Assembly (NCBI RefSeq): GCF_963974425.1
Contig: NZ_CAXBCK010000001.1
Coordinates: forward strand, 1 to 64,000
Direction: 5' to 3'
Source of the DNA: Marixanthomonas sp963974425
GTDB taxonomy: Bacteria > Bacteroidota > Bacteroidia > Flavobacteriales > Flavobacteriaceae
DNA: 64,000 nucleotides
The first letter of the stretch is position 1, and each line of letters starts with the position of its first letter. The translations under genes and the position numbers were made by a program. Below, piece by piece: positions 34,817-44,776 of the stretch. The notes below the pieces were generated by a model. The model saw only the letters and a program-made list of their open reading frames with translations, ran no database searches and was not told the origin of the DNA.

Positions 34817-36586
34817 CTAATTGTTTTTAAGTTTTGTTGCCTGGCCTGCCCAGTCATCACGTTTTGCTCTTCCAGGGAATTCGTCTATAATAGTATCAAG
34901 AAGGTCATACTCTCTGTCGGTCATTTTACTTACCTGATCAAATGTATAGATACCTATTTGGTGTAATTTCTGTTCCATTATAGGACCAACTCCACTTATC
35001 TTTTTAAGATCGTCTTGGGTTTCGGTTTCAGGGTCAAAACGTCCAATTCCATCTAAAAGATCCTCTATTTTTTCACGTTCTACATCATTTTCAGCAACTT
35101 CACCAGCATGTACGGTATCCGTTCCTGTTTCTTCCGTGCTTTTTAGAAATTCATTATTAGCAGCAGGTGCTACGGCAGCGTCGTAATGTTTTACATCATC
35201 GCCGTGTTCAGCTCTTAGTTTTTTATACTTTTCACCTGAAGACTTCAAGATAGATTTCACCTCTGCTTGAGCAATTACAGGGAATGTTCTTGCATATAAT
35301 AAGAATAATACAAAGAAGAATCCTATTGTCCCAATGAAGATACCTATATCAACAAACGTTGGTTGAAACATTGTCCAAGATGATGGTAGGTAATCTCTGT
35401 GAAGAGATGTTACAATAATAACGAAACGCTCAAACCACATACCTATGTTTACTACAATCGAAATAAAGAAGGAGAACATAATACTTGTACGCAATTTTTT
35501 AAACCACATGAACTGTGGAGAGAACACGTTACACGTCATCATAGCCCAATATGCCCACCAGTAAGGACCGGTTGCACGGTTAAGGAAAGCGTACTGTTCG
35601 TACTCTACACCTGAATACCAAGCGATAAATAGCTCAGTAATATAGGCCACCCCAACAATAGAACCTGTAATCATAATTACAATGTTCATCAATTCGATAT
35701 GCTGAATGGTAATATAATTTTCAAGATTAGATACTTTACGCATAATGATAAGAAGCGTATTTACCATTGCAAATCCTGAGAAAATTGCTCCCGCCACAAA
35801 ATAAGGAGGGAAAATGGTAGTGTGCCACCCTGGTATTACCGATGTAGCAAAGTCAAAAGATACAATGGTGTGTACCGAAAGTACAAGTGGTGTTGCCAAT
35901 CCGGCTAATACTAATGAAACTTCTTCAAAACGTTGCCAGTCTTTTGCACGACCACTCCATCCAAATGATAGGATGCTATAAATTCTTTTTGTAAAAGGTG
36001 TAATTGCTCTATCGCGAATCATTGCAAAATCTGGAAGTAAACCTGTCCACCAGAAAACTAACGATACTGATAGGTAGGTTGAAATTGCAAATACATCCCA
36101 AAGTAATGGCGAATTAAAGTTTACCCATAACGAACCAAACTGGTTTGGAATAGGTAACACCCAATACCCTAACCATGGACGACCCATGTGGATAATAGGA
36201 AATAATCCCGCTTGTATTACAGAGAAAATTGTCATAGCCTCTGCCGAACGGTTAATTGCCATCCTCCATTTTTGGCGAAACAATAAAAGTACTGCAGAAA
36301 TCAGTGTTCCTGCGTGACCGATACCTACCCACCAAACAAAGTTGGTAATATCCCAGGCCCAGCCTACTGTTTTATTCAATCCCCATACACCAATACCGGT
36401 GGATACTGTATATATTATACAACCTAGCCCCCATAAAAATGCTATTAGGGAAATTGTAAAAACAATCCACCACGATTTATTGGCTTTTCCTTCCACAGGA
36501 GCAGCAACATCCACAGTTACATCGTGGTAGTTTTTATCTCCTACAATTAAGGGTCTTCTAATAGGTGCTTCGTAATGCGACGCCAT
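34817..36586 (-). CDS. actC: Alternative complex III subunit ActC (NrfD-like) with C-terminal helix-hairpin-helix tail
   Basis: 589 residues. Ten membrane helices (about 35-470) of the NrfD/PsrC family with the quinol-site region (FVWWVGIGHAGTLISA, HMGRPW). After a charged linker (about 440-520), residues 525-589 form a separate small domain starting DDLKKISGVGPIMEQKL, a helix-hairpin-helix type motif that is not part of the NrfD fold. ActC is the quinol-oxidising membrane subunit. It starts 26 bases after actB. Confidence 0.93.
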   Translation of the reverse strand: MASHYEAPIRRPLIVGDKNYHDVTVDVAAPVEGKANKSWWIVFTISLIAFLWGLGCIIYTVSTGIGVWGLNKTVGWAWDITNFVWWVGIGHAGTLISAVLLLFRQKWRMAINRSAEAMTIFSVIQAGLFPIIHMGRPWLGYWVLPIPNQFGSLWVNFNSPLLWDVFAISTYLSVSLVFWWTGLLPDFAMIRDRAITPFTKRIYSILSFGWSGRAKDWQRFEEVSLVLAGLATPLVLSVHTIVSFDFATSVIPGWHTTIFPPYFVAGAIFSGFAMVNTLLIIMRKVSNLENYITIQHIELMNIVIMITGSIVGVAYITELFIAWYSGVEYEQYAFLNRATGPYWWAYWAMMTCNVFSPQFMWFKKLRTSIMFSFFISIVVNIGMWFERFVIIVTSLHRDYLPSSWTMFQPTFVDIGIFIGTIGFFFVLFLLYARTFPVIAQAEVKSILKSSGEKYKKLRAEHGDDVKHYDAAVAPAANNEFLKSTEETGTDTVHAGEVAENDVEREKIEDLLDGIGRFDPETETQDDLKKISGVGPIMEQKLHQIGIYTFDQVSKMTDREYDLLDTIIDEFPGRAKRDDWAGQATKLKNN

Positions 36587-36612
36587 ATCTTTACTACTGT
36601 TACTTAGTTAGT

Positions 36613-39600
36613 TTAAACTTCTTCTGTATTTCTTATTTTAGTCTTGTAGAACACATTTGGTTCGGTTCCTACATATTCTAATAAGTGATACATTCTTTTA
36701 TCTTTTTTCTCTTTATATACCTCACTGTCGTGATCGTTAATGTCTCCAAATACCATTGCACCAGTTCCACAAGCTGCAGAACAAGCTGTTTGGAATTCAA
36801 CGTCTTTAACAGGACGTCCATCACGTTTCGCATCAAGGATTGTTTTTTGTGTTTTCTGAATACACATAGAACATTTTTCCATCACCCCTCTTGAACGTAC
36901 TACTACATCTGGGTTTAACACCATACGACCAAGATCATTGTTCATGTGGTAATCAAACTCATCATTTTCATTATACAAGAACCAGTTGAAACGACGTACT
37001 TTATAAGGACAGTTGTTTGCACAATATCTTGTACCTACACAACGGTTGTATGCCATATGGTTTTGACCTTGTCTTCCGTGAGAAGTTGCAGCCACTGGAC
37101 AAACTGTTTCACACGGAGCGTGATTACAGTGTTGACACATTACTGGCTGAAAAGCCACTTGTGGATTTGCAGATGGATCTTCTAACTCTCCAAAACCACC
37201 TAATGAACCATTATCTCCAAATAAACCAGAGAATCCTTCTTTTTTATCTTGATCAACTTCTAATGATTCTTCTGCTGAATAGTATCTGTCAATACGCAAC
37301 CAGTGCATATCGCGACTTCTTCTAACTTCAGATTTACCTACAACAGGAACGTTGTTTTCAGCGTGACATGCTATAACACAAGCCCCACAACCTGTACAGG
37401 CATTTAAATCTATAGAAAGATTGAAATGATGACCTACTGAACGATCAAAGCTTTCCCAAAGATCTGCATCTGGTGATGTCACCGGAATTTCTTGATGATC
37501 TTTAGATACTTTAGGAACTGCGTTCCATTCTTCAACATTTTTCGTATTGAATATTTCAAGAGTCGTTTCACGAATAATATCGCGACCCATCATAGTATTA
37601 TGCAATTGAACACAAGCAAATTCGTGAACACCTCCTACTTTCTCTAACGTAACGTTTTGTACTGAAGAGAAATCTTTATATAAAGGAAAGGCATTTACAC
37701 CTGTTTGCATTTCTTCTTGAATAGCAGCAGTTTTTCCGTATCCGAAGGCTAAACCAACAGATCCTTTAGCCTGTCCAGGCTGAACAAGAACAGGAACTTT
37801 ATTTACAACAACACCATCCATCTTCACATTAACGTACCCGCCGTTTAATGCTCCGTTTGCTACATTTTCATTCTCAACACCTAATTCTTTAGCATCTGCT
37901 GCCGAAATAGTTAAATAGTTATCCCAAGATGTACGAGTAATAGGATCTGGCATTTCTTGCAGCCACGGGTTGTTGGCTTGCTGACCATCGCCTAAAGCAG
38001 TTTTGCTATACAATGTCAACTCATATCCGCCTCCGTTTTGAGCTGAAGCAGCTAATGCACCATTATTGGTACTGCTTTCTAAAGTCATATTAGCTTCATC
38101 TGCAGTTGCATCTTCCATAGAAACTTCAACACTGCTTTCAACAAAACCATCATGAAGCGCTTGATTCCAAGAACCACCAGCTAACACAGAAGAAGTCCAA
38201 GTTTCTTTTATATAATCGTAATAATTTTTAGTATTTCCGGTCCATTTCAACAAGCAATCTTGAAATTGTCTAGTGTTAAACAACGGACGAATAGTTGGTT
38301 GCATTAAGCTGAAACTTCCTTTTTTCATCTGTACATCTCCCCAAGATTCTAAATAATGTGGAGTTGCAGCGACCATTTGTGCTAAAGAAGCTGTAGCATC
38401 TTCTTTCATAGAAAACGCAAGACTCATATCTAGTTTTTGATATGCTTCTTTAAATGCTTTATTATTTGGGAATGAATACACAGGATCTACTCCTACTGTA
38501 ATTAACCCTTTTACACTTCCTGAAACAACGCCGTCTAATACGCGCATTACTTCAGCAGTATTTCCTTTACGAGTCATTTTTGGCTTTGCAGTATCCATTA
38601 CCACACTACCCTTAGATTCGTTAAAGTCTAATACCATTTTCTGAGCAGCAACATTAGGCAATCCTGTTACTAGAACACCTTTGCTACCTGCTTTATTTAA
38701 TTGTGCTTTTGCTTTAGAAACAGCATCAGCTATATTTTCCGGTAAACCAGAAGCACTTCCACCTGTTAAGGCTTTTAGAATTTGAAGCTGTTGAGAAGGA
38801 GTAACTGGCACACGCTTATCTGCGTTTGCACCAGAAAGACTCATATTAGACTCAAATTGGACGTGACGAGACATTTTTCCGTTCTTAGGTACACGCCCTT
38901 TAGCATAACTACCCTCATAGCCTCCACCTTGCCAATCTCCTATGAAATCTGCACCAACGGAAACAATTACTTCAGCTTTAGAGAAATCATAATCTGCTAA
39001 AGCTCTAGTACCATATTTATTTTGAAAAGCATCAAGTGCTTCAGAAGAAGACACCGTATCATACACTACGTGGCGTACATTAGAATATTTTGCAGTAAAT
39101 TCTTTAATAAGCTTTGAAGTTGACGGACTAGCAAAGGTTTGTGTAAGCAACACAACATCTTTACCACCCATTTCATTCATCTTTTGAGCTAAAGAAGTGT
39201 CAAAATCACTCCAAGACACTTCGCTCCCATTAACTAGAGGAGCCTGTAAACGATTGTTGTCATACAGAGACAAAACAGAAGCATGCACTCGAGCATTTAC
39301 GCCATCACCGTATTTTGAAAGATTATTTCGCTCTATTTTAATAGGACGACCCTCTCTTGTTTTTACTAATACATTAGCAAAATCGAAACCGTCTGCAATT
39401 GTAGTAGCATAGAAATTTGCTACTCCAGGAACTATTTCATCTGGTGCAACTACATAAGGAATTGATTTTACCACTGGCCCCTCACAGGCTGCAAGCGAAG
39501 CAGCTGCTGTAGTGAAACCAACGTACTTTAAGAAATCACGACGTGTAGTTGAAGAAGCTTCAAGCGTTTCTTTATTACCTAAAAATTCATCTGTTGGAAT

Positions 39601-39696
39601 TTCTTCTACAAATTCATTTTCTTGCAACGTCTTAACAACAGAGCTATTTTCATTAAGCTCTTCAACACTTTTCCAGTATTTCTTGTTTGATGCCAT
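36613..39696 (-). CDS. actB: Alternative complex III subunit ActB, iron-sulfur/molybdopterin-like protein
   Basis: 1027 residues. A twin-arginine type signal (TTRRDFLKYVGFTTAAAS) leads into LAACEG. The first two thirds are a molybdopterin oxidoreductase fold without the cofactor-binding Cys. The C-terminal third has four Fe-S cluster motifs: CTGCGACVIACHAENNVP, CQHCNHAPCETVCP, CVGTRYCANNCPYKVRRF, and the group CSMC plus ACSAACGTG. It forms the electron wire between quinol site and the hemes of ActA/ActE. The LAAC could be lipidated. Confidence 0.95.
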   Translation of the reverse strand: MASNKKYWKSVEELNENSSVVKTLQENEFVEEIPTDEFLGNKETLEASSTTRRDFLKYVGFTTAAASLAACEGPVVKSIPYVVAPDEIVPGVANFYATTIADGFDFANVLVKTREGRPIKIERNNLSKYGDGVNARVHASVLSLYDNNRLQAPLVNGSEVSWSDFDTSLAQKMNEMGGKDVVLLTQTFASPSTSKLIKEFTAKYSNVRHVVYDTVSSSEALDAFQNKYGTRALADYDFSKAEVIVSVGADFIGDWQGGGYEGSYAKGRVPKNGKMSRHVQFESNMSLSGANADKRVPVTPSQQLQILKALTGGSASGLPENIADAVSKAKAQLNKAGSKGVLVTGLPNVAAQKMVLDFNESKGSVVMDTAKPKMTRKGNTAEVMRVLDGVVSGSVKGLITVGVDPVYSFPNNKAFKEAYQKLDMSLAFSMKEDATASLAQMVAATPHYLESWGDVQMKKGSFSLMQPTIRPLFNTRQFQDCLLKWTGNTKNYYDYIKETWTSSVLAGGSWNQALHDGFVESSVEVSMEDATADEANMTLESSTNNGALAASAQNGGGYELTLYSKTALGDGQQANNPWLQEMPDPITRTSWDNYLTISAADAKELGVENENVANGALNGGYVNVKMDGVVVNKVPVLVQPGQAKGSVGLAFGYGKTAAIQEEMQTGVNAFPLYKDFSSVQNVTLEKVGGVHEFACVQLHNTMMGRDIIRETTLEIFNTKNVEEWNAVPKVSKDHQEIPVTSPDADLWESFDRSVGHHFNLSIDLNACTGCGACVIACHAENNVPVVGKSEVRRSRDMHWLRIDRYYSAEESLEVDQDKKEGFSGLFGDNGSLGGFGELEDPSANPQVAFQPVMCQHCNHAPCETVCPVAATSHGRQGQNHMAYNRCVGTRYCANNCPYKVRRFNWFLYNENDEFDYHMNNDLGRMVLNPDVVVRSRGVMEKCSMCIQKTQKTILDAKRDGRPVKDVEFQTACSAACGTGAMVFGDINDHDSEVYKEKKDKRMYHLLEYVGTEPNVFYKTKIRNTEEV

Positions 39697-39770
39697 TTAT
39701 TTTTATTTAATTTAATAATCGTTTATTCAAAATACTATTTGAAAGCACGATTTCTTTAATCATTTTAAGT

Positions 39771-41105
39771 TTAGTAGTGACATTTACCACATTCAAGGCC
39801 ACCCATTTGTGCAGCAGTCACTTTTTCAACGCCGTATTTCTTAGCAAGTTGCTCATGAATTTTTTCATAATACTCATTACCCTCCATACGTACGTTAGTA
39901 TCACGGTGACAGTTAATACACCACCCCATTGTTAATGGAGAATGTTGTTCCATTATTTCAAATTCCTCTACAGGACCGTGACATTCTTGACACGCTATTC
40001 CAGCCACGGTTACGTGCTGTGAATGGTTAAAGTATGCGAAGTCCGGTAAATTATGAATACGAACCCATTTAACCGGCTTTTCTTCACCCGTGTAAGCTTG
40101 TTCATCCACATTCCAACCTACTGCATCGTATAATTTTTGAATTTCAGCGTCATAGAATTCTTTTGAGTATTCTTCAGTAGCAGTTTCGGGAGCTACTTCA
40201 GCAATGTTTTTATGACAGTTCATACAAACATTTAACGAAGGAATACCTGATGTTTTACTTTTTCTTGCTGAAGAGTGACAGAAGTTACAATCTACTTGAT
40301 TATCACCTGCGTGAATTTTATGAGAAAAATGAATAGGCTGAACAGGAGCATATCCTTGATCTACACCCACTTGCATCATAAACCCATACATAAAGTACCC
40401 TGCTGTCAACAATAAGAAAACAGATGTTACTAACACCAAAAATTGATTTTGAACAAAAGCTTTCCATATTGGGGTGCGAGCTTCTTTTTCTGGGTAGACA
40501 ACGCCATTTGCCGCAGCAATCTTTTTAAGTGTGTTTGTTACCAAGAACAACATTACAACTAGCAACAAGAACACTAAAGCAAGAGCACCTAACACAATAT
40601 TGTTTGAGACACCACTTCCTCCTTCGCCACCACCATTTGTTGGTGTTTGAGCAACAGTTGGCTCAGGTTTTGGGGCGCTAGTATACGCTAATATATTATC
40701 AATATCACCATTACTCAACTGCGGAAAGGCAGTCATAACAGAGTTATTATGTTCTTCAAAAAGCTTAACAGCCTGAGGATCTCCAGACTTAATCATTGCC
40801 TGACTATCTTTTATCCATTCGTACAACCAATCACGATCATATTTATCAGCCACGCCACGAAGAGCAGGTCCCGTCGCTTTACGATCTAATTTATGACAAG
40901 CGGCACAGTTAGCCTTAAACAAATTTTCCCCGGCTGCCACATCACCACCAGACCCTTCAGCCGAAGCAGCTTCACTAGATGCAGCTGCGGTTGTATCAGC
41001 AGCAGATTCATCTTGCGCTGAAACGGTAGTGGAAACTGTTAGCAATAGAGCCAACAAAAGAAATGACAAACAGGAGGATAGATTTCGGTAATTCACCTTT
41101 TTCAT
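39771..41105 (-). CDS. actA: Alternative complex III subunit ActA: monoheme domain fused to pentaheme cytochrome c
   Basis: 444 residues. A signal peptide (about 1-31) precedes an N-terminal cytochrome c domain (CAACHKLD, C67/C70/H71), then a membrane helix (about 168-190), a second helix (about 219-240), and a multiheme region with CNFCH, CMNCH, CQECH, CINCH and CGKCH, the last at the very C-terminus. This gives six CxxCH sites. In the reference complex ActA is a pentaheme protein; the extra monoheme domain is fused here. It is the first gene of the act-cox operon. Confidence 0.93.
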   Translation of the reverse strand: MKKVNYRNLSSCLSFLLLALLLTVSTTVSAQDESAADTTAAASSEAASAEGSGGDVAAGENLFKANCAACHKLDRKATGPALRGVADKYDRDWLYEWIKDSQAMIKSGDPQAVKLFEEHNNSVMTAFPQLSNGDIDNILAYTSAPKPEPTVAQTPTNGGGEGGSGVSNNIVLGALALVFLLLVVMLFLVTNTLKKIAAANGVVYPEKEARTPIWKAFVQNQFLVLVTSVFLLLTAGYFMYGFMMQVGVDQGYAPVQPIHFSHKIHAGDNQVDCNFCHSSARKSKTSGIPSLNVCMNCHKNIAEVAPETATEEYSKEFYDAEIQKLYDAVGWNVDEQAYTGEEKPVKWVRIHNLPDFAYFNHSQHVTVAGIACQECHGPVEEFEIMEQHSPLTMGWCINCHRDTNVRMEGNEYYEKIHEQLAKKYGVEKVTAAQMGGLECGKCHY

Positions 41106-41187
41106 ACTGACAGTTAATTATTGTCCATAAGTTTGGTACGTAATTAGTTACTAAAATTAGTGTTTTAACGTACCTCAAATAACGGCA

Positions 41188-41195
41188 CAAAAATA
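41188..41195 (-). promoter_or_regulatory. -7 element of the act-cox operon
   Basis: TATTTTTG on the minus strand, 82 bases before the actA ATG, leaving a long 5' leader. A -33 TTG sits 25 bases away (41221-41223), longer than usual. Confidence 0.4.
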
Positions 41196-41293
41196 CATTA
41201 TAAAGTCGATTTTAGAAATCCAAACAAAGTGTTAATAACTAATTTATACTAGTTCTAAATAATATTGGAGTCGGTTTTATAGTTATTATCAAG

Positions 41294-41301
41294 TACATTT
41301 G
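41294..41301 (+). promoter_or_regulatory. -7 element of the SPOR-domain gene
   Basis: TACATTTG on the plus strand, 18 bases before the ATG at 41320. A -33 TTG at 41265-41267 is 26 bases away, so the -33 assignment is weak. Confidence 0.45.
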
Positions 41302-41319
41302 CACCATATAAATTAAATC

Positions 41320-41715
41320 ATGAAAACAGCTTATATTTATAAATTAGTTATTGCCAGTATTTTATTCAGTTTTTTTTCAAATACATCCCAAGCACAACAA
41401 GGAAAGGTGACCATTGATCAAGACCAAAAAATCACGAAACTGTTGGAAATGAAAAAAAGCTTGGAAAAAGACAACAAGCTATCTAACGGCTATACCATAC
41501 AGTTGTATTATGGTGAACTTACAAAAGCCAACACTTTTATAAAAAAATATCGTGGTCTTTACGGAACCTGGCCTGCCTCTATTGAATACGAAACACCTAA
41601 CTACAAAGTTTGGGTTGGTAGTTTTAGCGATCGTTTAGACGCCGATAGAGCATTGATTGAAATTCAAAAAGGGTTTCCTTCCGCTTTTATTTTAAAACCA
41701 CAGAACAGAAGCTAA
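41320..41715 (+). CDS. SPOR-domain protein
   Basis: 131 residues with a signal peptide (about 1-25) and a SPOR domain (about 55-127: NGYTIQLYYGELTKAN, YETPNYKVWVGSFSDRLDA, FPSAFILKPQ). SPOR domains bind denuded glycan strands of peptidoglycan, often at division sites. It is exported and consists of almost nothing but this domain, so it may act as a binding adaptor. It is single, with the -7 element nearby and a hairpin terminator 155 bases downstream. Confidence 0.85.
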   Translation: MKTAYIYKLVIASILFSFFSNTSQAQQGKVTIDQDQKITKLLEMKKSLEKDNKLSNGYTIQLYYGELTKANTFIKKYRGLYGTWPASIEYETPNYKVWVGSFSDRLDADRALIEIQKGFPSAFILKPQNRS

Positions 41716-41870
41716 TTCAGCTTCAGAATTCAATTAATTAAGTCACTTATTTATAGATTCAAAACCATAGGTTAAACTGAAGTAACCACTTACTTAGTTA
41801 ACTAACAACTATTAATGAAGCTAGTAAACGAAAGCTTGTAATTTCGCTGTTATAGGTTTACTGAAACTAA
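41716..41870. other. Intergenic stretch with palindromes
   Basis: No reading frame of note. It holds an inverted repeat AAGTAA-CCAC-TTACTT (41780-41795) overlapping the perfect 12-base palindrome TTAGTTAACTAA (41794-41805). A stem CGAAA/TTTCG (41829-41846) sits inside a longer AGTAAAC/GTTTACT pair (41823-41862). These could form the 3' end of the SPOR mRNA or a small RNA; no -33/-7 promoter pair was found. Confidence 0.4.
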
Positions 41871-41897
41871 AAAACGACCTCAAATTGAGGTCGTTTT
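41871..41897. terminator. Bidirectional terminator between SPOR gene and infB
   Basis: 11-bp stem AAAACGACCTC / GAGGTCGTTTT with a 5-base loop, with A and T runs on both sides; it lies 29 bases after the infB stop. Confidence 0.9.
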
Positions 41898-41926
41898 TTT
41901 ATATATAAACTTGAAGTCTACTAAAA

Positions 41927-44719
41927 CTATTTAAGTTTCTTTTTAACCGCAACTTCTTGGAATGCTTCAATTACATCGCCTTCTTTTATATCGTTGTAGT
42001 TTTTAACTTGAATACCACAATCGTATCCTTTAGCAACTTCTTTCACATCGTCTTTAAATCGTTTTAAAGAAGCTAACTCTCCTGTATAGACAACCACACC
42101 TTCCCGTATTAAACGAATACCAGAGTTACGGTATATTTTACCGCTCGTCACCATACAACCGGCAATTGTTCCGATTTTAGATATTTTGAAGGTTTCTCTT
42201 ATCTCAGCATTACCCGTAACCTCTTCCTTAATTTCAGGAGAAAGCATACCTTCCATTGCATCTTTAAGATCGTTGATGGCAGCGTAGATAATAGAATACA
42301 TTCTGATATCGATTTCTTCCTTATCAGCTATCTGACGTGCATTACCCATTGGGCGCACATTAAATCCTATTATAATGGCATCTGAAGCTGAAGCTAACAA
42401 CACATCACTTTCGGTAATGGCACCAACCCCTTTATGGATGATATTAACTTGTATTTCTTCTGTAGAAAGTTTTTGGAAAGAATCTGTCAAGGCTTCAACC
42501 GAACCATCCACATCACCCTTAAGGATAATATTAAGCTCTTTAAAGTCGCCTAAAGCAATTCTTCTACCAATTTCATCAAGTGTAATGTGACGCTGCGTTC
42601 TTACTGACTGCTCACGTTGTAATTGAGTACGTTTATTTGCAATATCTTTTGCTTCACGCTCGTCTTCAAATACATTAAACTTATCACCTGCTTGTGGCGC
42701 TCCGTCCAATCCTAAAATAGAGACTGGCGTTGAAGGTCCTGCTTCTTTTATATTATTACCCCGTTCATCTTGCATCGCTTTAATTTTACCGCTATGCTGA
42801 CCGGCTAATACATAATCACCAATTTTTAACGTCCCGCCTTGTACTAAGATTGTAGAAATATAACCACGACCTTTATCCAAGTAAGCTTCAACAACGGTAC
42901 CGTTTGCTCTTTTATTTGGGTTTGCTTGTAGCTCTAATAATTCCGCTTCTAGCAATACTTTTTCCAATAACTCAGGAACACCCTGACCTGTTTTTGCTGA
43001 AATATCCTGCGATTGGATTTTTCCACCCCAGTCTTCGACTAAGAGATTCATACCAGCTAAACCTTCTTTAATTTTTTCTGCGTTTGCAACAGGTCTATCA
43101 ATTTTATTTATTGCGAAAATAATAGGCACTCCCGCTGCTTGCGCGTGACTGATTGCCTCTTTGGTTTGTGGCATAATATCGTCATCTGCCGCAATTACAA
43201 TAATTGCAAGGTCGGTAACTTGAGCACCCCTAGCACGCATCGCGGTAAACGCTTCGTGTCCTGGTGTATCAAGGAATGATATTTTCTGACCATCTTCTAA
43301 TTGTACGGCATACGCACCAATGTGCTGTGTAATACCACCAGACTCTCCTGCAATTACATTCTCTTTACGTACGTAATCCAATAAAGATGTTTTACCGTGA
43401 TCAACGTGACCCATTACAGTAACGATAGGAGCACGTGGCTCTAAATCTTCCGGAGCATCAACTTCTTCTTGAACACTTTCTTCAATATCGGCCGTTACAA
43501 ACTCTACTTCATAGTCAAACTCTTCTGCAACAATGGTAAGAGTTTCTGCATCTAAACGTTGGTTCATCGTTACCATCATACCAAGAGACATACAAGTCGA
43601 TATAATCTTGGTTACTGGAACATTCATCATCGTAGCAACTTCACTTACAGTTACAAACTCGGTAACTTTAAGCAATTTGCTATCTGCTTCTTGTTGTGCT
43701 AGATCGTCTTCCGTTTTTTGACGGTGGGTATCTCTTTTATCTCTACGATACTTAGCTCCTTTTCCTTTTGAGGATTTCCCTTGAAGTTTTTCAAGAGTTT
43801 CCCGTACTTGTTTTTGGATTTCTTCTTCGGTAGGCTCTTCTTTTGGAGCGTTCGATCTTCCTTTTCCGCGGGCTCTATTATCTTTAAAGTTTCCTTTATT
43901 AGGAGCTTTTTTACTAATACGACGTCTACGGCTTCTTTTACCTTTTTTGTCGTCTTCTTTCTTCTCTTTCTTTTTCTTTTCAGGTTTCTTAAACTTAGAA
44001 AGGTCTATTTTTTCACCTGTAAAGTTAGGACCGTCTAATTTTTTATAATTAGTCTGAACTGAGTTGGACTCTTTCTCCTTTTCTTCTTCTTTCTCTATTT
44101 TTTCAGCTTTAGGTTCCTCTTTTTTAGGCTCCTCTTTAGGTTTTTGAGCTTCAGGCTTTTCTTCTTTAGCTTTTGGCTCTTCCTTTTTAGTAGCTTCTTT
44201 TTTAGGAGCCTCTTTTTTAGTAGCTTCCTTTTTTGAAGTACCTTCCTTAGTTTCAGGTTTTACCTCTTCAGCTTTTTCCGCCGGCTTTTCTTCTACTTTC
44301 TTTTCAGCTTTTTCTTCAGCTTTCTTGGCAGGTTCAGATTCTGGCTTCTCTTTTACTTTTTTCTTATCAGCATCTAAGTCAATTTTCCCTACTTGTTTAG
44401 GACCATTGAGTTTAGCTTCAGCTTTTACAACCTTTTGAGCTTCTTTCTTTTGCTTTTCTTCTAGCTCACGTTCTCGTTCCAAACGAAGTTCTTCTTTCTC
44501 TTTACGTTTTTCTTCACCAACTTCCTTAGACTCCATCTTCTTACTCTTGTCGGTTTCGAACTCGTCAAAAAGCACTCCGTATTCTTCATCTGAAATTTTC
44601 GTGGTTGGACGTGCGTCCACCTCGTAACCTTTAGAACTTAAAAATTCCACGGCACGATCCAGCGAGATGTTGAATTCGCGTAATACTTTGTTTAGCCTTT
44701 TCGATTTTACTTCAGCCAT
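41927..44719 (-). CDS. infB: Translation initiation factor IF-2
   Basis: 930 residues. An N-terminal IF2_N-type segment (SDEEYGVLFDEF region) and a long Lys/Glu/Pro-rich linker (about 70-330) with KKEATKKEAPKKEATKKE-like repeats precede the G domain (GHVDHGKTSLLDYVR, DTPGHEAFTAMRARG, INKIDRP), domain II, and the C-terminal fMet-tRNA-binding domain. It places initiator tRNA on the ribosome. The linker repeats are low-complexity and vary freely in the family. It is the last gene of rimP-nusA-infB. Confidence 0.97.
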   Translation of the reverse strand: MAEVKSKRLNKVLREFNISLDRAVEFLSSKGYEVDARPTTKISDEEYGVLFDEFETDKSKKMESKEVGEEKRKEKEELRLERERELEEKQKKEAQKVVKAEAKLNGPKQVGKIDLDADKKKVKEKPESEPAKKAEEKAEKKVEEKPAEKAEEVKPETKEGTSKKEATKKEAPKKEATKKEEPKAKEEKPEAQKPKEEPKKEEPKAEKIEKEEEKEKESNSVQTNYKKLDGPNFTGEKIDLSKFKKPEKKKKEKKEDDKKGKRSRRRRISKKAPNKGNFKDNRARGKGRSNAPKEEPTEEEIQKQVRETLEKLQGKSSKGKGAKYRRDKRDTHRQKTEDDLAQQEADSKLLKVTEFVTVSEVATMMNVPVTKIISTCMSLGMMVTMNQRLDAETLTIVAEEFDYEVEFVTADIEESVQEEVDAPEDLEPRAPIVTVMGHVDHGKTSLLDYVRKENVIAGESGGITQHIGAYAVQLEDGQKISFLDTPGHEAFTAMRARGAQVTDLAIIVIAADDDIMPQTKEAISHAQAAGVPIIFAINKIDRPVANAEKIKEGLAGMNLLVEDWGGKIQSQDISAKTGQGVPELLEKVLLEAELLELQANPNKRANGTVVEAYLDKGRGYISTILVQGGTLKIGDYVLAGQHSGKIKAMQDERGNNIKEAGPSTPVSILGLDGAPQAGDKFNVFEDEREAKDIANKRTQLQREQSVRTQRHITLDEIGRRIALGDFKELNIILKGDVDGSVEALTDSFQKLSTEEIQVNIIHKGVGAITESDVLLASASDAIIIGFNVRPMGNARQIADKEEIDIRMYSIIYAAINDLKDAMEGMLSPEIKEEVTGNAEIRETFKISKIGTIAGCMVTSGKIYRNSGIRLIREGVVVYTGELASLKRFKDDVKEVAKGYDCGIQVKNYNDIKEGDVIEAFQEVAVKKKLK

Positions 44720-44776
44720 ATAAATGCTTTCTCCTTTTTGTCTTATAAATATGTGTAAAAGTAGGTAAAGTTACAA

